Origin: an uncultured Paracoccaceae bacterium
GTDB taxonomy: Bacteria > Pseudomonadota > Alphaproteobacteria > Rhodobacterales > Rhodobacteraceae
Length of the DNA: 64,000 nucleotides
NCBI GenBank assembly: GCA_947487205.1
Contig: CANKVU010000015.1
Span: 1 to 64,000 of the forward strand
Direction: 5' to 3'
Position 1 is the first letter of the stretch. The number at the start of each line of letters is the position of its first letter. Made by a program: the position numbers and the translations under genes. Below, in pieces: positions 1 to 7,776 of this stretch. Under the pieces are notes generated by a model. The model saw only the letters and a program-made list of their open reading frames with translations. It made no database searches and was not told the DNA's origin.

Positions 1-63
1 TTGAACAGGTCCAGCCAATCGATAACGTCGCATGACGCGTTGGACGAAACGCCCTCCGGGTAA
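1..63 (+). CDS. C-terminal tail of an unidentified protein (partial)
   Basis: Frame 1 is open from the window edge and ends at a TAA at 61-63. It gives only about 20 residues, ending in ETPSG. A GC-rich hairpin with a T-rich tail follows the stop within a few bases, which is what one expects at the end of a transcription unit. The fragment is too short to name. The reverse strand here also reads as a plausible peptide, but it has no start codon before an upstream stop. Confidence 0.35.
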   Translation: MNRSSQSITSHDALDETPSG

Positions 64-67
64 GCCG

Positions 68-93
68 GGGCGGTTCAATCCGCCCTCTTTTCT
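68..93 (+). terminator. Rho-independent terminator
   Basis: GGGCGG (68-73), loop TTCAAT (74-79), CCGCCC (80-85), then TCTTTTCT (86-93). This is a perfect 6-bp G+C stem with a U-rich tail, placed 4 nt after the TAA at 61-63. The T tract is on the plus-strand side, so it terminates rightward transcription. Confidence 0.65.
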
Positions 94-393
94 GGATGCC
101 GCGGTAGTGGAGCGTGAAATGATGCGCGCGCGGCGAACGGCAGAAAAGTCCCGCCCAAGTCGACCTTGGGTGTAGAAGGCTCCCGAAGGTTTCCTCGGGA
201 ACCTCTGTTGGATATAGCGTCATGCCGACAAGGAACTCGGCCACAAGTTGCACCACGAAATGCAAAGGGCTGGACCCGAGGCAGGCTTTCGCGCCGGACA
301 AGGGCGACGGAATGGGGCGGAAGATCCATGAGCCCGGGATTACATCGATCCGTGCAAGGGCGGATAAACGTGCCAGCTTCGGGATTTACACGA
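94..393. other. Intergenic region, no gene recognised
   Basis: About 300 bp between the terminator and the stop of the minus-strand glycosyltransferase. Open frames here have no recognisable composition or ribosome-binding site. An imperfect hairpin lies at about 187-204 (AGGTTTC, loop CTCG, GGAACCT) but has no T tract. Nothing else stands out. Confidence 0.4.
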
Positions 394-1392
394 TCACGCG
401 GGAAGAAGCTGTCCCGAAAAATTATCGTGGATGAACTTTCTGAAATTGTCTCTTTCGGCATCCAGCGAAAACGAGCACGCCGTCTCGTAGCTGCGTTCGC
501 GATAGTTTCTGACCGCTTCCAGGGGCATGCTGGCAATGCCTGACACTGCTTCAGACGCGGCGCCCGCATCCTGGAACGGGTAGGGGATGCAGTTCTCGTT
601 GAAACGGCAATAGGCCATGTTCCCGCCCGCATCTGGCGTGACCACCAAGCATCCCGCTGCCATTGCCTCCAGGCCCGGCAGGTAGAACCCTTCCTCCCGG
701 TTCGGCGCGCCGAGGAACACGTCGATCCCGTCGTAAAAGCTCTTGAGCGCGGGCCAGTCGAGGGGCTTGCGAACGGGACGGAACTCGAATCTCTCGTCCG
801 ATCCGAGACGGGCAGCCACCCGGTCGCCGATATCGGATTTCCAGGTCATGTAGCCGATCCGGATCAGCGTTTTCAAAGCCTCCGTGCGAGGCGCGTTCAG
901 GAAAAAGTCCGATCTGTGCCCCAGAGGAATCGTTTCGCAGACCGATCCCGGATGCAAGAACGGCGCGATCGCGTCGCGCACGATGTCATTGATGGCGATC
1001 CGGACCATGGGACGGGACAGAAGGCGAATTGCGTAGCCGCGCTGGAAGTCGACCGAGGCGTGGCGAACGTTCTGGATGATGTGGATCAGGTTCCCGGGCG
1101 GCAGGCCACGCTGTACCAGCCTTTCCAGAACTCTGAAATCGCTGGGGAGGGAGAAGAAATAAAGGTCGGACAAGCTGAAGGGTATGCGCAGGTCCGCAAA
1201 CATCTCCTCTCGGCGCGCGAGGAAGTGGGAGAAATCTTCGCGGCTGAAGATCTTGTCCTTCTTGGTGGGCGGCCGCGGAGTGTGGAAAATCACCCGGTAG
1301 CCCAGCGATTCCGCATGGTTCGCGTAATCGAAGCACTTGTGGATGCCGCCCACGGGGCGAAGGGAGGGCAACAGGATCCGGAAGGTGGTCAT
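394..1392 (-). CDS. Glycosyltransferase, GT-B fold (family 1/4-like)
   Basis: 332 residues. The ATG at 1392 follows the stop of the upstream gene by 2 nt. The N-terminus has a glycine-rich nucleotide-sugar transferase start (LLPSLRPVGGIHK). The C-terminal half carries the donor-binding segment of GT-B enzymes at about residues 230-260, with EEGFYLPGLEAMAAG followed by LVVTPDAGG. It should transfer a sugar to a lipid-linked or surface glycan in the cytoplasm. It is the last gene of a minus-strand block with a second glycosyltransferase, a methyltransferase and a sulfotransferase. The donor and acceptor cannot be read from the sequence. Confidence 0.8.
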   Translation of the reverse strand: MTTFRILLPSLRPVGGIHKCFDYANHAESLGYRVIFHTPRPPTKKDKIFSREDFSHFLARREEMFADLRIPFSLSDLYFFSLPSDFRVLERLVQRGLPPGNLIHIIQNVRHASVDFQRGYAIRLLSRPMVRIAINDIVRDAIAPFLHPGSVCETIPLGHRSDFFLNAPRTEALKTLIRIGYMTWKSDIGDRVAARLGSDERFEFRPVRKPLDWPALKSFYDGIDVFLGAPNREEGFYLPGLEAMAAGCLVVTPDAGGNMAYCRFNENCIPYPFQDAGAASEAVSGIASMPLEAVRNYRERSYETACSFSLDAERDNFRKFIHDNFSGQLLPA

Positions 1393-1394
1393 TG

Positions 1395-2540
1395 TCAGGC
1401 GGCCCGCAGCATGTCGACGAGCGGGGCCGTTGCGGTTTTCGGCGCAAAGGCCCCCTGCGACAGGGATTGCGCCCCTTCCGTCTTGGCGAGCACCTCGTCG
1501 GGATCGGCGGCGAGACGATCCAGCAGCGCAATGAGATCTTCTCCACCCGACGTGATGTCGGCGATCCACCCGGCACTCATCTGCTTCAGGAACGGAGAGA
1601 CCTCGGTAAAGCCGGGATGGATCACCGGCACGCCCAGCCCGAGTGCGGTGACGGAACGGGTCACCATGGCCAGCTTGCGTTCCTCGGTCGGCTCGAAGAC
1701 ATCGAGGAAGACATCGTGTTCTTGGATCATGTCGGCATAATCCCCGAACAGCATCGCGCCGCGCACGCGCGTGCGCGGGTGGCCCAAGCATTTCCGTATG
1801 GTGGGATTGGCCGCGAGGTGGTCCTCCGAAACGCGCAGGAGGTTCAGCGTCAGCGACAGCGTGGGGATGGTTTCCAGCGCTTCCACCAGGCGGTCGAACA
1901 TGGTGCCGTAATTGAGCCACCGCTGCAGATGACCGGACACCACGACGGAGAGTCCCTCCGTCCGGGAGGGCACGCCGCGTTTCTCGGGCCAGTCGTAGCA
2001 CATGTTGACCACCGCCATCCGGTTGCGCAGATCGTCGCGCCCGCATTTCGCGAGTTGGCCCGCGACGTAGTCGATCTTCTTCTTGCCGTTGACGATGACC
2101 GCATCGGCCGAGGCGAGGGCGCGGAGCTTGCGCCGTTCCAGTGCCTGCAGCACCTCCCGGGTCGCACCTTCGCATTCGGCTTCCAGCATCTTCGGGGCGA
2201 AGAAGTCGTAGACGAGGTGTCCGGTCGCAGCGCCGTCGATGGCATCGAACTGGTTGCTGTTGCAGATGATCGTCGCGTCAGGCCGCTCCTGGTCGAGGAA
2301 ATCGGCGAAGTGCTGGCGCGCCAGCACGACCGTCCCGGGCGGAACCGGCGGCAGGCCGGAGGTTCCCATCTCTGACCACACCTGCTCGTAGCGACCGCGC
2401 GGGATCACGACCACGGTCTCGATGCCGTGCGCCCGCAAGCCCTGCGCTATCCCCGAGACGCGCAAACCCGGGGCGCTTCCCGGCACGATCATCTCCGGCG
2501 TCACGTCGTTGGAGATCAGGACCACCCGCATGGATTTCAT
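1395..2540 (-). CDS. Putative glycosyltransferase (GT-B, family 4-like)
   Basis: 381 residues from the ATG at 2540. A second in-frame ATG at 2531 (MRVVLISND) has GGAG 9 nt upstream and is an equally good start. The N-terminal strand RVVLISNDVTPEMI and following glycines fit a GT-B N-domain. The C-terminal half has LFGDYADMIQEHDVFLDVF and GLGVPVIHPGF, the pattern of a family 4 donor domain, although the canonical E-x7-E pair is degenerate. It is packed 2 nt before the next glycosyltransferase and 17 nt after the methyltransferase, so it is very likely co-transcribed with both. Confidence 0.7.
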   Translation of the reverse strand: MKSMRVVLISNDVTPEMIVPGSAPGLRVSGIAQGLRAHGIETVVVIPRGRYEQVWSEMGTSGLPPVPPGTVVLARQHFADFLDQERPDATIICNSNQFDAIDGAATGHLVYDFFAPKMLEAECEGATREVLQALERRKLRALASADAVIVNGKKKIDYVAGQLAKCGRDDLRNRMAVVNMCYDWPEKRGVPSRTEGLSVVVSGHLQRWLNYGTMFDRLVEALETIPTLSLTLNLLRVSEDHLAANPTIRKCLGHPRTRVRGAMLFGDYADMIQEHDVFLDVFEPTEERKLAMVTRSVTALGLGVPVIHPGFTEVSPFLKQMSAGWIADITSGGEDLIALLDRLAADPDEVLAKTEGAQSLSQGAFAPKTATAPLVDMLRAA

Positions 2541-2557
2541 CTCCGCGCCTCGTACGC

Positions 2558-3652
2558 TCAACAGACTTTCCGCATCATCATAACCGCCGTGCGCGTGCCC
2601 AGCACGTGGCTGTAGGTCAGGGTCCTGACCTCTTCCAGGATCATCGCCCCGCCCCCGGCTGCCGCCACCAGCTCCTGTATCTCGGTGACCGTCAGGGGCA
2701 TCGTGATCGGGTTTTCGACTTTGGTGCTGGCGCCGAAATCTTCCAGCAGCAGCAGCCGCCCCCCGATCCGCAGGGTTCCGAGCGCATTCCGCAATGCGAC
2801 AAGCTTGCCCGCCGCCGTCAGGTGATGCAGCACGGTCACGAACAGGGCCACGTCCATCGAGCCCATCTGCGTCACGTCCGGCTGGGAGATGTCGCCTTGA
2901 ACGCATGCCGCCTGGGGCAGGTTGCGCCTGCAGATCTCCAGCAGATGCGGGCTCAGCTCCACGCCGTGCAGTTCGGCGCCAAGCTTGCGCACCTCGTTCA
3001 GCACGCGCCCGATCCCGCACCCGAATTCGATGATCCGCCAGCCGTCCCGGGTCGGCCGGACCGAGCGCAGCGCATCCGTCAGCACGCCGACCTGCTCCAG
3101 GTGCATGATCTTGTTTTCCGCCAGGCTGTGACGAATGGAACAGACGGCCAGTTCGGGGGAAAGCGCCGACAGAACCCGCGCCCGCTCCTGCCAATAGGCG
3201 CCGGGATCGGATTCCCGATCGAAGCCGTCCTTGGGAGGCGTGCCGCGCGCGGTGAAATCGGCCCTGGCGAGGGCCGCGATATCCATCCCCTCCTGGACGC
3301 GCGTCCACTGGCCCCGGTGCAAGTCAAACCGGTTCACCACGAAAGCCTGATCGTCCCGGGTCAGGTAGACCCGGTCGAAGAAGGTGATCCTGGACATCGG
3401 CTCGGCGAAGGCCGTGGCGATCTCGGGGCCCGACAATTGCTCGGGCAAAACAAGAAAAAGGACGATCCTGTCCAGCAGCGGCGCGAAGGCTTCCCACGGG
3501 AAGGATAGCGCGTCCATGACGAGGAGCGCGCCCCGGGCCTCCACCTGGCGTGCGAAATCCTCCTGAAAGATCGTGTCGATCGTCCAGCAGGCGCCGCTGC
3601 CGGAACGGGCGTAGACGGGCAGGTCGATCTCGGGCTCAGTCACGGAGTCCAT
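2558..3652 (-). CDS. Class I SAM-dependent methyltransferase
   Basis: 364 residues from the ATG at 3652. A Rossmann methyltransferase domain occupies roughly residues 195-360. Motif I EFGCGIGRVL is near residue 208, the acidic residue after strand 2 is in LHGVELSPHLLE, and LFVTVLHHLTAAGK is the motif IV-V region. The first ~190 residues are a separate domain with no recognised motif, so the protein may be bifunctional or carry an acceptor-binding domain. The gene start overlaps the end of the sulfotransferase gene by 17 nt, implying translational coupling. The likely role is O-methylation of a glycan in the same pathway; the acceptor is unknown. Confidence 0.75.
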   Translation of the reverse strand: MDSVTEPEIDLPVYARSGSGACWTIDTIFQEDFARQVEARGALLVMDALSFPWEAFAPLLDRIVLFLVLPEQLSGPEIATAFAEPMSRITFFDRVYLTRDDQAFVVNRFDLHRGQWTRVQEGMDIAALARADFTARGTPPKDGFDRESDPGAYWQERARVLSALSPELAVCSIRHSLAENKIMHLEQVGVLTDALRSVRPTRDGWRIIEFGCGIGRVLNEVRKLGAELHGVELSPHLLEICRRNLPQAACVQGDISQPDVTQMGSMDVALFVTVLHHLTAAGKLVALRNALGTLRIGGRLLLLEDFGASTKVENPITMPLTVTEIQELVAAAGGGAMILEEVRTLTYSHVLGTRTAVMMMRKVC

Positions 3653-4739
3653 ATTTCTCGCTCAGTTGTCGAACCCCTCGCTTGCGCCCGAAGAAGAAAT
3701 TGTAAGGGGCCTTCCGCGCCTTTCCCAGGAGGTAAGCCAGATCGCGACGCATGGTGTCGACCTCCTGCCTGGCCGCTTCGAGCTCCCGCTTGGCGCTTTT
3801 CAGGCGCTTGCGCAATTCTGTGGAATTGTCGGCCGTGCCGCTCGCGACGCGCGCGTTCCGCAGGAACTCGTTCTCGAACCTCAGCAATTCGGCTTCCATC
3901 AAGAGCTGCCCGACATCCTGCTGGGGAACGAAGCGCAGGTCGGGGTGATCGGTCTTGTCATGGCCCGATGATGTCACCGTGATATCCTCCAGTTTGAGAA
4001 GCCGGTTCCAGACCTCCCGGGCGCGGGCCGCGACGCCCGCGTCCGAGACCCGCAACGCCTTGTCGAAGCTGCGTCCCAGAATTTCGTCGCGCACGCTGTC
4101 GATGCTTTCGGCCCCCAGCTCGAAATCCCACCGACGGTTGATTTCTGCCGTGACGGGAAACCCGTCGATGACCGCTTGGTGGCTGACGACGAGGGTGCTT
4201 TCCGGATTGGCCTCCGCAAAATCGGCCAGGGCCTCGTTCGAGACGATCCAGATCTTCAACGCCAGGTCGGGCTTGCGATAGAAGTCCACAACCTTCTTCC
4301 TCGGATCCCGCGCCGTGTCGTATCCGTGCCGCTTGTACAGCGAATTGGTGCAGGCGATCGGATTGCGGAACACGACGAGGGTCTTCGCATCCGGCGCGAC
4401 CGATTTCCATATGGGCAGGAAGTGGCACACCCGCGGGTCCTTGAACCCCCAGATCGGGTGCGCGATGTGACGGCGTTCGACGAACCGGGACATCGCGGAG
4501 AATGTCGCATCCGCCACTCTTGGAACCAGCCGGTGATCGACCCGCCAATTGGTCCCGCTGTCCAAGAGGATCTTGTTGTGGATGTCCATCACCTCACGGT
4601 CCTCGTAATGGCCGTAAGGATTGCTCTGATTTGCGCCAAGAAGGTCGTCGCCCAGGAAGACACCACTTTCCGCAATGTACTTTGACACCATCGATGTGCC
4701 GCTTCGATGCGAGCCGGCGACGATCAAAGTCCTGGGCAA
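3636..4739 (-). CDS. Sulfotransferase family protein with C-terminal coiled coil
   Basis: I place the start at the TTG at 4739 because GGAGG sits 5 nt upstream; the open frame extends to a GTG at 4775 that lacks a ribosome-binding site. The product is about 367 residues. The 5'-phosphosulfate loop of PAPS-dependent sulfotransferases is at the N-terminus (VAGSHRSGTSMV), and the 3'-phosphate-binding segment is LVVFRNPIACTNSLYKR. The last ~100 residues are rich in K, R, E and A heptads (LRKRLKSAKRELEAARQEV), predicting a coiled coil, and end in a basic tail. The expected reaction is sulfation of a sugar hydroxyl using PAPS. First gene of a four-gene minus-strand block. Confidence 0.78.
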   Translation of the reverse strand: MPRTLIVAGSHRSGTSMVSKYIAESGVFLGDDLLGANQSNPYGHYEDREVMDIHNKILLDSGTNWRVDHRLVPRVADATFSAMSRFVERRHIAHPIWGFKDPRVCHFLPIWKSVAPDAKTLVVFRNPIACTNSLYKRHGYDTARDPRKKVVDFYRKPDLALKIWIVSNEALADFAEANPESTLVVSHQAVIDGFPVTAEINRRWDFELGAESIDSVRDEILGRSFDKALRVSDAGVAARAREVWNRLLKLEDITVTSSGHDKTDHPDLRFVPQQDVGQLLMEAELLRFENEFLRNARVASGTADNSTELRKRLKSAKRELEAARQEVDTMRRDLAYLLGKARKAPYNFFFGRKRGVRQLSEKYGLRD

Positions 4740-4789
4740 GGTCACCTCCGTTTCCGGCCTTCTAGAACCATCCACCGTGACTTACAAGA

Positions 4790-4817
4790 TCGATATCCGC
4801 CACTCGATCACCGTCAA
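4790..4817 (-). promoter_or_regulatory. Possible sigma-70-type promoter for the 4739-394 block
   Basis: On the minus strand TTGACG (4817-4812) is followed after 16 nt by TATCGA (4795-4790). Transcription would start around 4783, leaving a short leader before the TTG start at 4739. An 8-bp inverted repeat, TACAAGAT / ATCTTGTA, brackets the area at about 4783-4790 and 4834-4841. The match to consensus is modest. Confidence 0.3.
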
Positions 4818-5564
4818 GGCATTGGTATCGTTGTATCTTGTAGTCTCCGAGCAACAGGCGCGTTCGGGCTTTCCCGTGGCCTTCCTCCCGAGAAACGGGC
4901 CGTCGCGAAATGGAGGGGGGAGGAGCGACGCGATCCCTCTGCGGTTCGAGTCCGAGAGTTAGCATTATGTTTCATTTGGGGGTCCTGACCTTTGCCAGGG
5001 AGCCCGAACCGGCCCCCAGTTTGGACTGGACGCTTGGGCATAGCCATGGGGCCCTGGACATATCCCACGTGATCCTGCGCGACATGGGAAGCCCCGTGCC
5101 GGTGGCCGTTGCCCGCAGCACCGGAACACTGGCCATCCGCCCGGGCGGCGATCACGCTGGCCGACGCAACAGGCGACACGAGCCGCTCGGGGGCTCGACA
5201 GCCGACCTGCGCTTGCGTAACCGGGATCGGCGGTCAATCAGGCGCCGGACAGGCCCCGGACCCGTTTGCCGGAACCGTATCATCCGCAGCCCCGAGGCTG
5301 TGAGGATCCCCGCGGGCGGCAAGCGGAGATGCCCAAACGTACCGGAGGAGAGGCCGCCGGCCTTATTGCCAAAAGATCTCGAATGGAAAGTGCCGCGCCG
5401 ACGTGGTTCCCCGAGGCGCGCCTTGAATCCGCGCTGCCACGCCCCGAAACTCAGTTCGGCCATTGCCTGAGTCGGCTACGGAATGACCATCCCATATCCT
5501 TGCACGGGTTGAACCCCGCAGAGCGGCCGGTTACTCCAGCGGCTCGGGGTCGAGAGGGAAAAAC
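4818..5564. other. Intergenic region between divergent blocks
   Basis: About 750 bp without a supportable gene. Several GC-driven open frames cross it on both strands, but none has a convincing ribosome-binding site or recognisable protein composition. It separates the minus-strand sulfotransferase block from the plus-strand glycosyltransferase genes and should hold the promoter for the latter, though I could not pick one out. It may be decayed coding DNA. Confidence 0.4.
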
Positions 5565-6653
5565 ATGAGGGTCAAAGACTCTTTCGCTCAAACATGGATG
5601 GCCGTGAAAGATTTTATCTCGACTCGGCGCAGGAAACATCATTCCGCCCGGAAAGACGATCAGTCCGAAAAAGAGAATAAGAACAATCGTGCGAAGACAG
5701 GAAAAAAGGATAAATCTTTACTGTCTCTCGCAAGACGACATCTGGACAAGAATTGGTATGCAGACCTCCATAAGGTTTCCGACCCCATCAATCTGGAAAA
5801 GCACTTTATAGAGTACGGCCTGCCGCGCGGATACGCTCCGTCTCCGGAATTTTCAAATTCAGAAGGCATGTTGACGACTTGGGGGTCGGAGTATTTCGCT
5901 CGACTGGGCGTGCCTGTAGGACAGGCTCCTGCAGATGTCCTGCCTCCCGACGATTGCGAGGCGACAAGACCTTTTTCCGTGGTGAACGAGAAGAGGAAAC
6001 CGCTTGCGGTGGTTTCAACAAGTTTCGGAGATGAGAATCGCCTGTTGCCAGTCATCGGAGAATGGGCGCAAACGACCGATTTCCTTCTGCTCACCGACCG
6101 GAAGTTCGATTCACCCGGTTGTTGGCAATACCTCCACGCAAATTATTTCCATGTCAATTCCCGCCGGCGCGCGGCATTCTTCAAGACCCACTTGCCAACG
6201 TACTTCGAAGAATACGAGCGCGTGCTGTGGGTGGATGGGGATGTTCTTATCTGCCGGGATCCGCACCGAACACTTCTGGAGTACGGAGTTTGGGGCCATG
6301 ATTTCGCAACCTTCCCTCACCGGCCGCAAGGCAACCCCATGGCGGAGGCTGCAACCTATGTCCGTCTCGGGAAGGAGGATCCACGTCGCATGGGTGTTCA
6401 CCTCGGGGAATTTCGCGGACACCCCGCCTTCGAGAAACTCAATACGGTCGACACCGCAGTCATGATGATCAACCCTCGCTCGGAAGCGGCTCGAAAACTG
6501 TCGGCAACCTGGTGGACTCATATCATGCGGGGATCCAAGAGAGACGAGCTGTCTCTGCCGCTTGCGATACATGATACGCCAGATATCAGTTGGGACGTGT
6601 TTCCGGAGGAATCCTTCGAAACATCCTCCTCCTTCGTAAAAGTCGCATATTGA
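5565..6653 (+). CDS. DUF616/TOD1-like glycosyltransferase domain protein
   Basis: 362 residues; the ATG at 5565 follows a GAGGG ribosome-binding site. Residues 1-60 are strongly basic and hydrophilic (K, R, N rich). A short region around residues 60-100 (LDKNWYADLHKV, EYGLPRGYAPSPEF) resembles the spacer domain often attached to such enzymes. The rest matches the DUF616 glycosyltransferase-like domain: VVSTSFGDENRLLPV, FKTHLPTYFEEYERVLWVDGD with the metal-binding DGD near residue 223, and RDELSLPLAIHD near the end. AT-rich codons (AAA, AAT, TTT) are commoner here than in neighbouring genes, suggesting separate acquisition. Confidence 0.72.
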   Translation: MRVKDSFAQTWMAVKDFISTRRRKHHSARKDDQSEKENKNNRAKTGKKDKSLLSLARRHLDKNWYADLHKVSDPINLEKHFIEYGLPRGYAPSPEFSNSEGMLTTWGSEYFARLGVPVGQAPADVLPPDDCEATRPFSVVNEKRKPLAVVSTSFGDENRLLPVIGEWAQTTDFLLLTDRKFDSPGCWQYLHANYFHVNSRRRAAFFKTHLPTYFEEYERVLWVDGDVLICRDPHRTLLEYGVWGHDFATFPHRPQGNPMAEAATYVRLGKEDPRRMGVHLGEFRGHPAFEKLNTVDTAVMMINPRSEAARKLSATWWTHIMRGSKRDELSLPLAIHDTPDISWDVFPEESFETSSSFVKVAY

Positions 6654-6667
6654 ACGTCCCCGAGGCA

Positions 6668-7534
6668 ATGAAGACAGACATCGTCATCCCCATCCATGAC
6701 AGCCCCGAAGATGTACGACGCTGTATCTCCAGCTGCGTCGCCTCGCTTCGGGCCGGAGACAGAATCATCCTCGTCGATGACGGGTCTGCGCCCGCAACTG
6801 AAAACATATGCATCGGTGCGGCAGAGAAATACCCTTCGAGCATAGTCCTTGTTCGGCATTCCGAAGGGCGTGGCTTTTCCCGGGCCGCCAACGCGGGAAT
6901 CGGCAAGGCCGAATCGCCGATCGTGATCCTTTTGAACAGCGATACTGTTGTACCTCCGGAATGGCTGGACCGGATCGAAGCGTGCTTCGCGTCCAATCCG
7001 AACATCGGTATCGTCGGACCGCTTTCGAATGCAGGAGGATGGCAGTCCATTCCGGAGATCGTCTTCGGCGGCCCCAAGAACAATCGCATTGCCAGCGACG
7101 ACGTATCGCTTGAGAAAATCCAGGATTTCTGCCGGTCCTTTCGCGACCTGTACGAGTATCCCGTCGTCGATCAGATCAACGGGTTCTGCATTGCGATCAG
7201 GAGGGAGGTGTTCGAAAGGATCGGGATGCTGGATGAAAAGAGTTTTCCGAAGGGGTACGGGGAGGAGGTCGATTTCAATTTCAGGGCGCAAGATGCCGGC
7301 TTCATCTCGGCAATTGCCATCGACTGCTTCGTTTATCACGACAAGACGAAGAGCTATACGCCCGAGACGCGCAAGGAACTGGTGGCAGAGGGCCGGGCCC
7401 GCAACGACAGGGTACACGGGGCGTTCCGGGTAAAGGAGGCGATGGCCGGGTCCCGGGACAACCCGATACTGAAGGCGATACGCGCCAGGGCCGCGCAGGC
7501 ATTTGCGAAAAACGGGTGGATGCTGGACGAGTAG
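6668..7534 (+). CDS. Family 2 glycosyltransferase (rhamnosyltransferase-like)
   Basis: 288 residues. The open frame extends upstream into the previous gene, but the ATG at 6668 is the first one giving the family's N-terminus (MKTDIVIPIHDSPEDV). GT-A features are in order: IILVDDGSAP near residue 40, a GRGFSRAANAGIG loop, ILLNSDTVVPPEW near residue 88 as the DxD-equivalent, then NGFCIAIRREVFERIG and GYGEEVDFNFRAQDAG, the acceptor-side ED motif. It lies 14 nt after the DUF616 gene and shares its less GC-rich composition, so the two probably form one operon. Confidence 0.85.
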   Translation: MKTDIVIPIHDSPEDVRRCISSCVASLRAGDRIILVDDGSAPATENICIGAAEKYPSSIVLVRHSEGRGFSRAANAGIGKAESPIVILLNSDTVVPPEWLDRIEACFASNPNIGIVGPLSNAGGWQSIPEIVFGGPKNNRIASDDVSLEKIQDFCRSFRDLYEYPVVDQINGFCIAIRREVFERIGMLDEKSFPKGYGEEVDFNFRAQDAGFISAIAIDCFVYHDKTKSYTPETRKELVAEGRARNDRVHGAFRVKEAMAGSRDNPILKAIRARAAQAFAKNGWMLDE

Positions 7535-7776
7535 AAGGGCGAGCAGCGTCCTGTTTTCCAAAGGACACTCCGGATCGCCGGTTGAGCGGGTCGGGCGATC
7601 ACCGGGATCGGGCAATGGCCGCGGTTTTTTCGTTCCCGTTCTCCGGCGTCCTTGGACGAGGCGCTTTCGACGGCTCGAGATGCGCCTGGAATGCCCCTAA
7701 TCAAAGAACCTCTTCGATGCCCTGTGCGGCGAATGCCGGAACGGCGGGCCCGGACCGGGCACGACATCTCGCAGCG

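Noticed and set aside
166-543. Open frame of 125 codons on the plus strand
   Set aside because: It runs antisense into the glycosyltransferase gene at 394, has no ribosome-binding site and a random GC-driven composition.
4783-4841. Inverted repeat TACAAGAT / ATCTTGTA as an insertion-sequence end
   Set aside because: Only 8 bp, 43 bp apart, with no transposase fragment or target duplication; kept only as a note in the promoter entry.
4910-5470. Open frame of 186 codons in the 4818-5564 gap
   Set aside because: No ribosome-binding site; the product is Arg/Pro/Gly-rich without recognisable motifs, as expected from GC-rich noncoding DNA.
7547-7565. Hairpin GTCCT...AGGAC between convergent genes at 7534 and 7777
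   Set aside because: Only 5 bp in the stem with a 9-nt loop and no adjacent T run; too weak to call a terminator.
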